Below are positions 17,790 to 26,449 of a stretch of DNA of 64,000 bases, one piece after another. Made by a program: the position numbers and the translations under genes. Under the pieces are notes generated by a model, which saw only the letters and a list, made by a program, of their open reading frames with translations, had not been told where the DNA came from and made no database searches. The stretch spans positions 372,001 to 436,000 of the forward strand of contig NZ_FLKH01000011.1 of assembly GCF_900086715.1 (NCBI RefSeq), read 5' to 3'. Within the stretch, counting starts at the first letter, position 1. The number at the start of each line of letters is the position of its first letter. Source of the DNA: Gracilibacillus timonensis. Its GTDB lineage: Bacteria > Bacillota > Bacilli > Bacillales > Amphibacillaceae.

Positions 17790-19787
17790 CTATTCCTTCA
17801 TCAACAAAACATCAAAAGGCGCAAGCTCATGTTGGTCCTTAATTGTTTGATTCGTTAAGTAGTCTGTTTGGCCAGCAAACATTTCAGGAATTTGCACATC
17901 CTCGTTTGTAAAATTAATGATAAAGGTGAACGTAGACTCTTTTCCTTCCCGTGAGATGATTTCTAGTTTTGTATCGGGAACCTGCCTCTCGATCTCTGTA
18001 TGACTCACCACTTCATTTAGCAGCGTTGCTAAAAGAGAATCATCCAATTCTGTTCCAAAGTAATACACCTTTCCGTCTTGATAGTCATTGACCGTTACAG
18101 CTGGTGTCCCTTTGTAAAAGTTGGAATCATAGCTGGCTAATGCTTCTGCGGTTTCCAAATGGATAATATCACTAACAAGTGTGCCAATACCGGTTTGACC
18201 GTCTTTCCATGCGATTTGATTACTCTGTTCAGGTGCTAAAGCGTCAATTTCTTCTACCCAAATGCCACAAAGCTCGCGGAGAGGGCCTGGATAGCCGCCA
18301 AGATAGACATTATCGGATTGGTCCACGAGTCCGCTCATAAAGCCGGTAACGAGAACACCGCCATTGGCGACATACTTCTCGATATTTTCTGCTACTCCCT
18401 CTTTTACCATATACAACACAGGTGCTAGTACCAATTGGTAATCCGAAAAATCGTCGTCGATGGAGACCAAATCAACAGGAATATTTCGGTAATAAAAATA
18501 TTGATAGATGTGATGAATTTGGTCAACATACGTTAAGTCTTTGTTCGGACCACTAGTATATTCCAAGGCCCAGTAGTTATCCCAATCAAAGATTAGGGCT
18601 ACTTTACTTTTGATATTAGTCGCAAGCAGCTCTTTTCCTATCGCTTCAAGTTCTTCACCGATTTGTTTAACCTCGCGGAATACACGGGTATTGGTGGTGC
18701 CGCTATGGGCAATTACTGCTCCGTGGAACTTCTCACAGGCCCCAATCGAACGACGCAATTGGAAATATTGAATCGTATTGGCGCCATGGGCAATTGTTTG
18801 ATAGCTTTGTGCACGTAGTTGCCCAGGCTTCTTCAATGAATTATATGGCTGCCAATTTTGTTGACTCGGGGTTTGTTCCATCAACATAAAAGGTTGTTTC
18901 TTTAAGCCACGCATTAAATCATGACGTAGCGCTACTTCACTCCATGGTGTGTCATAAGCAGGATAGCTGTCCCAAGAAACAATATCCATTTCTTTGGCCC
19001 ATTTAAAATAATCTAAGTAACGGTACGTACCCATTAAATTCGTTGTGATCGGTGTATCCTTATCCCATTCTCTAATGGCATCCCGCTCCATCTTGAAGTT
19101 CTCCAGCATACTATCTGAATTAAATCGGCGGTAATCAATCGAGATACCAGCAAAAGCGGTATTTTCATAAGAGATACCTTCGCTTAAGGCGTTAGGCAGG
19201 ACGATCTCATCCCACTCATAGACCGTGTGTCCCCAAAATTCCAGGTTCCAGGCCTTGTTCAGTGCCTCAATCGTTCCATATTTATCTTTTAGCCAGACGC
19301 GAAAGGCCTTTTCACAATTTTCACAGAAACATTCTCCACCATATTCATTATTAATATGCCAATAGGCGAGCTGCGGATTATCACCATAACGCTCTGCCAG
19401 CTTGGAGGCTAGTCGCCTGGCGAATTTTTGATAAATCGGACTATTCGGACAAGCGTTATGACGTTGTCCAAATTTGTGATGTCGTCCTTCAAAATCGGTT
19501 CTGCCTACTTCGGGATATTTCTTGAACATCCAAGCGGGCAGTGCCGCAGTGGAGGTAGCTAACACAATTTGGTATTTTTCTCTTGTCAGCATATCCATGA
19601 TATCATCTAACTCGGAAAAATCATATTCATGTTCGGAAGGTTGGATTTTTGCCCATGAGAATACATTGACCGTGGCGCTGTTAATTCGAGCGTCTTTAAA
19701 ATAGACCATATCTTCTTTCCATGTGGCACGATCCCATTGATTAGGGTTGTAATCCCCACCATATAGGAAATGTTGTATTTCTTTCAT
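17790..19787 (-). CDS. GH42 beta-galactosidase
   Basis: 665 residues, usual for the family, with a TIM barrel followed by the trimerisation and C-terminal beta domains. The acid/base is Glu148 in WHINNEYGG and the nucleophile is Glu304 in MLMEQTPSQQNW. Cys113, Cys153, Cys155 and Cys158 form the known zinc site. No signal peptide is present, so it is cytoplasmic and acts on imported galactosides or galactooligosaccharides. ATG 19787 is followed upstream by a divergent promoter region with a cre site. The AraC-type gene on the other side is its likely regulator. Confidence 0.95.
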   Translation of the reverse strand: MKEIQHFLYGGDYNPNQWDRATWKEDMVYFKDARINSATVNVFSWAKIQPSEHEYDFSELDDIMDMLTREKYQIVLATSTAALPAWMFKKYPEVGRTDFEGRHHKFGQRHNACPNSPIYQKFARRLASKLAERYGDNPQLAYWHINNEYGGECFCENCEKAFRVWLKDKYGTIEALNKAWNLEFWGHTVYEWDEIVLPNALSEGISYENTAFAGISIDYRRFNSDSMLENFKMERDAIREWDKDTPITTNLMGTYRYLDYFKWAKEMDIVSWDSYPAYDTPWSEVALRHDLMRGLKKQPFMLMEQTPSQQNWQPYNSLKKPGQLRAQSYQTIAHGANTIQYFQLRRSIGACEKFHGAVIAHSGTTNTRVFREVKQIGEELEAIGKELLATNIKSKVALIFDWDNYWALEYTSGPNKDLTYVDQIHHIYQYFYYRNIPVDLVSIDDDFSDYQLVLAPVLYMVKEGVAENIEKYVANGGVLVTGFMSGLVDQSDNVYLGGYPGPLRELCGIWVEEIDALAPEQSNQIAWKDGQTGIGTLVSDIIHLETAEALASYDSNFYKGTPAVTVNDYQDGKVYYFGTELDDSLLATLLNEVVSHTEIERQVPDTKLEIISREGKESTFTFIINFTNEDVQIPEMFAGQTDYLTNQTIKDQHELAPFDVLLMKE

Positions 19788-19833
19788 TTATTATCACCCT
19801 ATCTTTTGTTATGATAGTATTATTATAAAAGAG

Positions 19834-19847
19834 TGAAAGCGCTATTT
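19834..19847 (+). promoter_or_regulatory. Probable cre site in the GH42/AraC divergent region
   Basis: TGAAAGCGCTATTT matches the cre consensus with one mismatch. It lies between the two divergent starts, beside TATAAT-like sequence on the minus strand. CcpA control of the galactosidase is expected. Confidence 0.6.
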
Positions 19848-19898
19848 GTATAAATAAATGAAAGAGTTTATATGAATTTAAGAAACCGAGGTGACAGT

Positions 19899-20720
19899 AT
19901 GCCTATTTTTTTTCAAGTAACCAGCAGTTCCTTGCCGATTGCGATCGCTAGTATTGGGAATCAGTGGGAGCAAGAAAGCATTGTTCGGCCTGATGGCTAC
20001 CCTCATTTTCACTGGCTGCAGACAGAAGCAGGCTATGGGGAAATCAGTATAGATGGAAAAATCATTCGATTGCCAAAAGGTAAAGGGGTGCTGATCCGCC
20101 CTTTTGTGCCTCATTATTATTATGCAAATCAAGGATGGCTAACTAAGTTTGTCACTTTCAATGGTACGTTGAGTGATCATTTGGTGAATATGGTAGGGAA
20201 GGGGCATTATATAACGGATGAGTATACGGGTGCTTTCCCTTTTGGAGCTTGGATTGACAGAGTGATTGCTCAGCATATGTCTGGCGATAAAAATCCATTA
20301 GAGTTATCCACTTCTGCTTATGCCTTTTTGTTGAACTTAAGTCAAAAAGATCGTATCACCGAGTATAGTGACGATCCTTTGTATCTTCACTATATTTCAC
20401 CTACGCTTCGCACCTTGAAACACAACTATGACAGACCATTGACACTAGCAGGTTTGGCAGATGATTTGTTTGTCAGTCCACAATATCTGTCAAGAATTTT
20501 CAAAAGGTTTATGGGGGAAACCGTAATCTCCTATCTGCAAGCCTATCGAGTCAATAAGGCCAAGGAATTGTTGATTAATCATCCTTCCTTAAAAATTCAA
20601 GAGATTTCCGATCTGACTGGATTTTCAGATGCCAGTTATTTTGTCGCTTTTTTTAAAAAGACAACGAAATACACCCCGTTACAGTTCAGAAGATTATATC
20701 TGAATCGACATTTGCAGTGA
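19899..20720 (+). CDS. AraC-family regulator
   Basis: 273 residues. The N-terminal half is a cupin-type sugar-sensing domain (PHFHWLQTEAGYGEISIDGK, then KGKGVLIRPFVPHYYYA). The last 100 residues hold two helix-turn-helix motifs (LTLAGLADDLFVSPQYLSRIF and LKIQEISDLTGFSDASYFVAFFKK). ATG 19899 follows GAGGTGA; the upstream Met at 19872 lies before that site and was rejected. Divergence from the GH42 gene makes it the likely activator of galactoside use. Confidence 0.9.
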   Translation: MPIFFQVTSSSLPIAIASIGNQWEQESIVRPDGYPHFHWLQTEAGYGEISIDGKIIRLPKGKGVLIRPFVPHYYYANQGWLTKFVTFNGTLSDHLVNMVGKGHYITDEYTGAFPFGAWIDRVIAQHMSGDKNPLELSTSAYAFLLNLSQKDRITEYSDDPLYLHYISPTLRTLKHNYDRPLTLAGLADDLFVSPQYLSRIFKRFMGETVISYLQAYRVNKAKELLINHPSLKIQEISDLTGFSDASYFVAFFKKTTKYTPLQFRRLYLNRHLQ

Positions 20721-20815
20721 GGGGTGGGCATACAGCACTTCACCGCACCATGATCACATTTATTTTTCCTTAGAATCGTGCTATACTATATGTAATAAAT
20801 CAATCCGTTAGGCAG

Positions 20816-21739
20816 ATGATGCGAGTGAGTATGATCCACCAACCCCACGACAAGATATTCAAAGTGACATTTGAAGATATTGAAGTAGCCACTGATTTTG
20901 TCCATCATTATTTACCCAAAGAAATATTGAACATCGTAGATACGGAAACATTAGCGATAAAGAAAGATAGCTTCATTCAAGCAGAACTAAAAGATTCGTA
21001 TTCTGACCTGTTATTCGATGTAGAAATCGATAATCAAAAAGGTTATCTTTACTTCCTTTTTGAGCATAAGAGTTATCAGGCACCAGATATTGCTTTTCAA
21101 CTTTTGGCGTATATGCTTCAAATTTGGAGCCAACATATTATCAACGATAAAGCAACCAACTTGCCGATCATTATTCCCATCCTTTTCTACCATGGAGAGC
21201 GAAAGTGGGAAAGAGCCAGAAAAATAAGTGACTGGATTTCCGGTTACGATCGTTTTTCGACTAGTATCCAGAAGTACGTTCCGGATTACGATTTTGTTTT
21301 CTGTGATTTTTCCTTTGATGGTAATGAAGTAGCAGAAGGGAATCCCAAATTGCGAGCATATTTGGAATTATCCAGACACATTTTCATCAAGGATATGGAA
21401 TTATTGATGAATGTGATCATTACAATCGAGGATCTCTTAAATGAATACGATCCATCTTATTTTGACACGATTATGATTTATTTATTAAGTGTGCGCGATG
21501 ATTTGCCGATTGACACGCTAAAAGAACAGCTAACAATAGAAGGGAGGAAACGACTCATGTCTATTGCTGAACAATTGAGAGAAGAAGGCGAGAAACGAGG
21601 TAAAAAAAGAGGTAGGAAGGAAGAAAAATTAAAAGTAGCCAAAAAGTTACTACTATTAAATATGGATGAAACACAAATTATGGAAGCGACGGATTTGACC
21701 ATGGAAGAAATCGAACAAATCAAAAAAGAAATAAAATAA
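20816..21739 (+). CDS. Rpn-family PD-(D/E)XK nuclease
   Basis: 307 residues of the Rpn/YhgA-like (PDDEXK transposase-type) family. It has HDKIFK at the N-terminus, and the nuclease core SDLLFDVEID followed by YLYFLFEHKSY, with Asp, Glu and Lys of the catalytic motif. IIPILFYHGERKW follows. The C-terminus is a basic helix rich in Arg/Gly/Lys, then helices like the end of the second Rpn-type protein at 63.0-64.0 kb. The start is uncertain: Met 20816, 20819 or 20831, none with a good ribosome binding site. Known relatives promote RecA-independent recombination. Confidence 0.88.
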   Translation: MMRVSMIHQPHDKIFKVTFEDIEVATDFVHHYLPKEILNIVDTETLAIKKDSFIQAELKDSYSDLLFDVEIDNQKGYLYFLFEHKSYQAPDIAFQLLAYMLQIWSQHIINDKATNLPIIIPILFYHGERKWERARKISDWISGYDRFSTSIQKYVPDYDFVFCDFSFDGNEVAEGNPKLRAYLELSRHIFIKDMELLMNVIITIEDLLNEYDPSYFDTIMIYLLSVRDDLPIDTLKEQLTIEGRKRLMSIAEQLREEGEKRGKKRGRKEEKLKVAKKLLLLNMDETQIMEATDLTMEEIEQIKKEIK

Positions 21740-21740
21740 T

Positions 21741-21774
21741 AAAAGGCATTCACAGATCCATGTGAATGCCTTTT
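21741..21774. terminator. Rho-independent terminator
   Basis: AAAAGGCATTCAC pairs with GTGAATGCCTTTT, a perfect 13-bp stem with an 8-base loop. It is immediately after the Rpn gene. Confidence 0.85.
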
Positions 21775-21886
21775 GCAAATGAGAAAAATTAGTCAAATAC
21801 TAACCAGAACCAACGATAGTATTCCCTTATACAAGCTGTTACATCACTCTAAATGAATCTAGTTCATAACCAAACCGCAGTGAAAA

Positions 21887-22663
21887 CTATAAACTCTCTT
21901 TCCGATTAAACAAATAAACACTCCCCGCCAGCAGCAATATCGAAGTACCAACTAAAAGGACAAGATTGATGATCAGATCAGTGGAGATTTGTTCTTGGTA
22001 GAGCATTTCTTGAATTAGATTGGATAAATTATTGTAAAACCAAGGCATTTTATGTTGGAAAATGCTATTGATAATCGATAATATGATGAAGGTGATCACC
22101 GTTAAACCACAGCTCAAGACTTGCGAGCGCAGCAGGGAAGCGAATACCATCGTTACACTGATAACAAATACAAACCAAATCGTAAAAAAGCAAATCGCGA
22201 GTATGGTATAAAGGAGGCTTAGCGCTCCAAATAACAAGTCTACATAATACCAACTTATCAGTAATCCAATAATAGTGGCAATGGCAAATACGAATATTTT
22301 CGCCAGCCATTTTGCCCCTAAATAGTTGATGGTTTTTACTGGCTTCACCAATATAAGCTCGAGCACGCCGCTCTTTCGTTCCCCGCTTACGGTCGATAAT
22401 GTTAACAAAATCGCAATCAGGACGCCGAACATACTGAGCTGACTAAGGCTCATCATAAAGGCATCAACGGGGAGGACATCTGGCATTTCAAAAGTCGCTC
22501 CTTCCGGCATTCCGCCAACTTTTTCTAGAATAATCGGCAAGTAATAGGTAGTGATCGGATCCATAATGCTCAGCACAATAAAAACAATAGGAATCCAAAT
22601 TAGGCTGTAATTTCGCGTATGCATGAGTAGTTCTTTTTTAAAGACGGTTTTAATTTGTCTCAT
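21887..22663 (-). CDS. ABC-2 type permease, YxlG-like
   Basis: 258-residue membrane protein with six predicted segments and the pattern of ABC-2 subunits that partner a separate ATPase (GERKSGVLELILVKPVKTINYLGAKWLAK near residues 93-123). It overlaps the ATPase gene by 14 bases. In B. subtilis the order YxlE-YxlF-YxlG is the same as here. The exported substrate is unknown. Confidence 0.88.
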   Translation of the reverse strand: MRQIKTVFKKELLMHTRNYSLIWIPIVFIVLSIMDPITTYYLPIILEKVGGMPEGATFEMPDVLPVDAFMMSLSQLSMFGVLIAILLTLSTVSGERKSGVLELILVKPVKTINYLGAKWLAKIFVFAIATIIGLLISWYYVDLLFGALSLLYTILAICFFTIWFVFVISVTMVFASLLRSQVLSCGLTVITFIILSIINSIFQHKMPWFYNNLSNLIQEMLYQEQISTDLIINLVLLVGTSILLLAGSVYLFNRKESL

Positions 22664-23564
22664 GGCCGATCACCTCCATAAACATTTCTTCCAGTGACGT
22701 CTGATGAACAGAGAAATAATCCAATGACCAGCCTTGTTCGAGGGTGAGCTGAAGGATTGCTTTTTTTACTGTCTCAACATCGGTAACTTCAACGACAAGG
22801 TGACCCTTTTGTTCATGTACCTCCGTCACTTCACTAATCGACTTTATTTGGATCTGCAGTTCTTGCGAAGCCTCGGTAAAATGCAGATCAATGACCTGCC
22901 GCTGATATTTCTTACGTAAAGTTTCCAATGTCCCTTGTTCTACAACACGCCCTTGATTCATCACAATCAAGCTATCGCTGATTTCTTCTGCATCGGATAA
23001 AATATGGGTGGAAAAGAGAATGGTCGTCTCTGTTTTTAGTTCTTCTAATGAATTAAGCAGATCGCGTCTGCCAACAGGATCGAGTGAGGAGACTGGCTCA
23101 TCAAGCAACAGGAATCTTGGCTGGTGAATCATTGCTTGGGCAATCCCTAAGCGTTGTCGCATCCCACCTGAATAGGTGTTAATCCGCTTATTGGCAGCTT
23201 CTGCAATGCCGGTTTTCTCCAGTAACCTGTCTGCTCGTGTGGCTGCCTCTTCTTTCGATAGATAACTTAGTTCACCTACATAAATCAGAAATTCGCGTCC
23301 AGACATCCATCCGTGGAAATGTGGATATTGTGGTAGGTATCCAATATAGCGGCGTAGGTCTTCATTTTCTCTAATCTCATCAAAGCGGATCGTGCCTGCA
23401 GTTGGTTTGATTAAGCCGCTAATCATACGCAGGGTAGTGGTTTTACCTGCGCCGTTTGGCCCCAATAGGGCGTAGGTCTGACCTGGTGCCAATTCTAGAT
23501 TTAATCGATGGACAGCTTGTTTCTGTCCATATGTTTTGTTTAATTGGTCAATGATCAGTGTCAT
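22650..23564 (-). CDS. ABC transporter ATPase, YxlF-like
   Basis: 304 residues. Walker A GPNGAGKTT lies near residues 35-43, the signature is YSGGMRQRL and Walker B is FLLLDEPVSSLDPVGR. The C-terminal ~80 residues form the accessory domain usual in multidrug and antibiotic-type exporters. Lies between the PLDc_N protein and the permease, with no gap to the former. It drives export through the adjacent permease. Confidence 0.92.
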   Translation of the reverse strand: MTLIIDQLNKTYGQKQAVHRLNLELAPGQTYALLGPNGAGKTTTLRMISGLIKPTAGTIRFDEIRENEDLRRYIGYLPQYPHFHGWMSGREFLIYVGELSYLSKEEAATRADRLLEKTGIAEAANKRINTYSGGMRQRLGIAQAMIHQPRFLLLDEPVSSLDPVGRRDLLNSLEELKTETTILFSTHILSDAEEISDSLIVMNQGRVVEQGTLETLRKKYQRQVIDLHFTEASQELQIQIKSISEVTEVHEQKGHLVVEVTDVETVKKAILQLTLEQGWSLDYFSVHQTSLEEMFMEVIGHETN

Positions 23565-23777
23565 TTAATCCTGCCTCCTTCCGAAAATGAAGAATAAAAT
23601 GGGGCCTAGGGTGTTTAATAGGATAATGGCGAAGAACCAGGCCCATTCATTCCCTTTCAGGGTGTTATTTTGCCTTGCTTTAAACCAGGCGACAAGTGCA
23701 ATAACCATCAAGATAAACTGGATAATCACAAATGGTGCCAATATTTGAATCAATTCTCGTACATCCGGCTCATTCAT
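23565..23777 (-). CDS. PLDc_N membrane protein, YxlE-like
   Basis: 70 residues with two membrane helices and the conserved WAWFFAIILLNTLGPILFFIFGRR ending split by the GP turn (residues about 45-68). This is the phospholipase-D-nuclease N-terminal (PLDc_N) domain on its own. YxlE of B. subtilis, encoded in the SigY operon, has the same layout and position. It follows the SdpI-like gene with a 4-base overlap. Confidence 0.85.
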   Translation of the reverse strand: MNEPDVRELIQILAPFVIIQFILMVIALVAWFKARQNNTLKGNEWAWFFAIILLNTLGPILFFIFGRRQD

Positions 23778-24421
23778 TGATACTCCTCCTTCTGTTCTTG
23801 CCTATATATCACATAGGAATAAACGGTTAGGATAAGGGCGATTAGTAGTGCTCCGATGATAATAAAATATACGGCTATGTTAAGATCAATAAACGGAATG
23901 ATAAAGAAACTAAGTCCTGCTAATATAAACAAACGAGAGCCTAAGCGGTTGGTTTTTTGCCACACCTTTTCGCTGGATAATGTCCAAGGTGTCCGTATTC
24001 CCATCAACCAATTGGATTTGACTGCTTGCATGTAGTTTCCCATGACGATAAAGAGGGCTCCTACAGCTAACGGAACAATAATCTCCACATTCCAATCCAT
24101 GCCTAAACTTTGTACAACTACTAATACATTGACGAAAACCAGTAGTAACATTGTGGCATAGATAACAACTCGATAAGCCCTGGACTGAAGTAAATATCCT
24201 TTTCGTTTGGGGTCTAGTTTAGGTATCCATACAAACATTACATAGATGAGGATGAGCAGTCCCATGTTTATCAGTACTCCAATCGATTTTGGTGCAGACC
24301 AGGTCACCGAACCATCTGTTCCCCAATGCATGGGAAGATCGTTCGGCAAGTATGGGTAACTAATAAGCCACATCCCTAAAGTGGCGATTATGAGTGCGAT
24401 AGCTCCTAAATGTTTATACAT
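23774..24421 (-). CDS. SdpI-family immunity-like membrane protein
   Basis: 215 residues with six membrane helices. An N-terminal DUF1648 segment (LPNDLPMHWGTDGSVTW) is followed by the SdpI domain with NWLMGIRTPWTLSSEKVWQKTNR, its best-conserved motif. In B. subtilis SdpI gives immunity to the SdpC toxin and sequesters SdpR. I chose ATG 24421, nine bases after AAAGGAG, over Met 24430, which touches it. It overlaps the ArsR-type gene by 8 bases. No SdpC-like toxin is seen nearby. Confidence 0.9.
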   Translation of the reverse strand: MYKHLGAIALIIATLGMWLISYPYLPNDLPMHWGTDGSVTWSAPKSIGVLINMGLLILIYVMFVWIPKLDPKRKGYLLQSRAYRVVIYATMLLLVFVNVLVVVQSLGMDWNVEIIVPLAVGALFIVMGNYMQAVKSNWLMGIRTPWTLSSEKVWQKTNRLGSRLFILAGLSFFIIPFIDLNIAVYFIIIGALLIALILTVYSYVIYRQEQKEEYQ

Positions 24422-24689
24422 TGTGATCATCTCCTTTGTGCGTAAATGTCATCGCCCAACTAATCAGCTCTTGAAAAACCGTGATGTTGAGATGGTAATA
24501 GATAAACTGTCCTTTTTTCTCATCATCGACCAAACCAGCCTGTTTTAATAAGCGTAAATGTTGCGAGATACTCGGTTTGGACATGTCAAACTGGTCGGCA
24601 ATTTCGCCGGCTGTTAAATCTCCTTTTTTGAGCAGGTCAAGAATTTCACGCCGAGTTGGGTCTGCTAAGGCTTTAAATGCTTCTTTCAT
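24414..24689 (-). CDS. ArsR-family repressor, SdpR-like
   Basis: 91-residue winged helix protein: LADPTRREILDLLKKGDLTAGEIADQFDMSKPSISQHL is the helix-turn-helix (read in two halves), and the C-terminal wing is KKGQFIYYHL. It lacks metal-binding cysteines, which fits the SdpR autorepressor group instead of metal sensors. First gene of a five-gene operon with the SdpI-like and YxlEFG-like genes. In the known system membrane SdpI captures SdpR when toxin is present. Confidence 0.9.
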   Translation of the reverse strand: MKEAFKALADPTRREILDLLKKGDLTAGEIADQFDMSKPSISQHLRLLKQAGLVDDEKKGQFIYYHLNITVFQELISWAMTFTHKGDDHNV

Positions 24690-24848
24690 AAGAAAGTGAT
24701 TCCTTTCTTCATTTAAGTATTTAAGTAATTAACTAAATAATAAATTAAAAAAGAATGATTGTCAATGAGTTTAGCTTTTTCACATTAATCGTGTAAAAGT
24801 CAAGAGGTGGGAGGTCGTACAAATGTATGTACGCCTCCTATCGCTTCG

Positions 24849-25178
24849 TTAGAAAAATGGAATAAGATAGAATGGGAGGATAAATAATAGAGCTAAACCA
24901 ATTATCATTTTGCTCGTCTTTGAAGAAAATGGTTTGTGATGACGCCAACGATTAGACTGGACCTTATTACGAAAGAGCCATAGCGTGATAAGAAAAACCC
25001 CTGCCACTTGCAACCCCATAAGGACAAAGGAAGCTTTTTGATGAGTAATTTCTATGATTTTTTTACCCGTCAAGTTTGATATGACTGTTTCGTTTATGCT
25101 ACCAAGCAAGAAGAGCAGGATGGCAAATAGTAAAATAGCAGCAAAAAATTCAATGATTCCGAGTAATAACTTTGACAT
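24849..25178 (-). CDS. Unknown three-helix membrane protein, 109 residues
   Basis: Good ribosome binding site (AAAGGAGATG) before ATG 25178. Three hydrophobic segments lie near residues 5-27, 50-70 and 90-108, with a basic loop RNKVQSNRWRHHKPFSSK between the last two. No family is recognised. It lies upstream of the SdpR-like operon on the same strand but is separated from it by 160 bp, so co-transcription is uncertain. Confidence 0.65.
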   Translation of the reverse strand: MSKLLLGIIEFFAAILLFAILLFLLGSINETVISNLTGKKIIEITHQKASFVLMGLQVAGVFLITLWLFRNKVQSNRWRHHKPFSSKTSKMIIGLALLFILPFYLIPFF

Positions 25179-25435
25179 ACATTCATCTCCTTTAACGTTC
25201 TAGTGTATCATATTTTTCCATGTTAAAGAACAGTATACGAAATAGTGTATATAAGATACAATAGGTCAATTTTATAATTCTTTTTAAAATGTAAAAACGA
25301 ATTGAATTTTCAAAAGTGTATTTAGAAAATATAGCTGCCACTTCGAATTTCTGTGCCGCTTAAACTTTCTGATCCTTTTTATCGGGATTTTAGAACACAC
25401 TTATAGTTGAATTATTGATATCTAACAACTAAAGC

Positions 25436-25478
25436 AAAAGTCTGACCTCAATTATATCTTTGAGAGGTCAGACTTTTT
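25436..25478 (+). terminator. Terminator-like hairpin
   Basis: AAAAGTCTGACCTC pairs with GAGGTCAGACTTTT and ends in T. No gene precedes it on the plus strand for 3.7 kb, so it may end an unrecognised RNA. Confidence 0.6.
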
Positions 25479-25606
25479 GATAGGTAAAGAAAGCATATAA
25501 TCCTTGGTATAATAGGACTTGGAATGATGTTGATCTGGAACTTATCGGTAGTACGCATGTTATTTTGATGATATAAGTAAAATGAAATCATGTCTCATGG
25601 ATATCG

Positions 25607-25737
25607 GAAAGGTGCTCTTGATCCATTCGTGTGAAGCGCCTTTCAGTAGAGCTGAAAGGTAGCAGTATGATGAGATAACCAAGGCATAAATGCATTTATG
25701 CCCCTGGTTACCTCATCATACTGCGTAAATGGATCAA
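25607..25737. repeat. Nested inverted-repeat element
   Basis: Outer arms TTGATCCATT (25618-25627) and AATGGATCAA (25728-25737) enclose two hairpins. The first is CCTTTCAG/CTGAAAGG (25639-25659). The second is a near-perfect 63-base palindrome (25662-25724) starting GCAGTATGATGAG, centred on ATAAATGCATTTAT and ending CTCATCATACTGC. An alternative stem pairs AAAGGTGCT (25608) with AGCGCCTTT. The three-way-junction fold could be a small RNA or a miniature mobile element. No target duplication was recognised. Confidence 0.6.
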
Positions 25738-25872
25738 ACGAAGAATTATCAGGTAATCATGTGAGCAAAGACTTGCCTGTCACACGTTTTTCTGAATATT
25801 TCTAATTTGATTTTCAATATGAAATGGCGAGGAGCCAAATGAAGATATGAATTGTCTCTTGATTGGCAAAAA

Positions 25873-26244
25873 TTATTCCTTAATCAGTTTTTCATTATCT
25901 TGCCGATATAAATTTTCCAAATGTTCTAAGTGGTCAAATCCCCAACTTCTCATAGCAATTAATAGCGGCTTTAATCCGTGTCCATATTCTGACATGGAAT
26001 ATTCCACTTTTGGAGGTACTTGATGATAAATTTCCCTATGAACAATGTTATTATATTCTAATTCTCTTAATTGCGAGGTTAACATTTTTCTGGTTATTTC
26101 TGGGATAGCTCGTTGTAATTCGCTAAAACGTAATTTTTCATTCTCCATCAGATGGAATAAGATAATCGGCTTCCATTTACCAGAAATAATATCTAACGCA
26201 GCTTGAAGTTCTTTACAAGTTTCTCCCTTAGATTGATTTGTCAT
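25873..26244 (-). CDS. HxlR-family transcriptional regulator
   Basis: 123 residues with the HxlR winged helix: CKELQAALDIISGKWKPIILFHLMENEKLRF, then SELQRAIPEITRKMLTSQLRELE and the wing VPPKVEYSMSEYG. AAGGGGAG precedes ATG 26244. It is divergent from an LLM flavin oxidoreductase and an NAD(P)H oxidoreductase, the usual partners of HxlR regulators that sense quinones, aldehydes or other electrophiles. A second, dead copy lies at 32465. Confidence 0.92.
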   Translation of the reverse strand: MTNQSKGETCKELQAALDIISGKWKPIILFHLMENEKLRFSELQRAIPEITRKMLTSQLRELEYNNIVHREIYHQVPPKVEYSMSEYGHGLKPLLIAMRSWGFDHLEHLENLYRQDNEKLIKE

Positions 26245-26299
26245 TGAGTAAACTCCCCTTTATAAAAAATGTTTATTGGTAGAAGCTTTGTATATCAAA

Positions 26300-26319
26300 T
26301 AGTTTCTTAAAAGTAACTA
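26300..26319 (+). promoter_or_regulatory. Probable HxlR operator
   Basis: TAGTTTCTTAAAAGTAACTA is an imperfect palindrome between the divergent genes. The copy at 32402-32423 keeps and extends the symmetry (CTAGTT...AACTAG), which argues for a selected binding site. Confidence 0.55.
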
Positions 26320-26449
26320 TGTTTAATTAAAGTGCCTTCTTCCCAAAAAGAAACATTAGGTTTATTATAACCCTAGTGATCAAATAAAAACAACTTTATT
26401 ATTTGATGCCTCAAAATATATACGAAGGATTAATGTATGGAGGTTCTAT

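Larger units (their letters stand above)
25179..25872. other. 694-bp gene-free region with structured DNA
   Basis: No coding frame of merit on either strand. It holds a terminator-like hairpin at 25436-25478 and the nested inverted-repeat element at 25607-25737 (both listed). The part at 25179-25430 is simply AT-rich. Confidence 0.6.
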
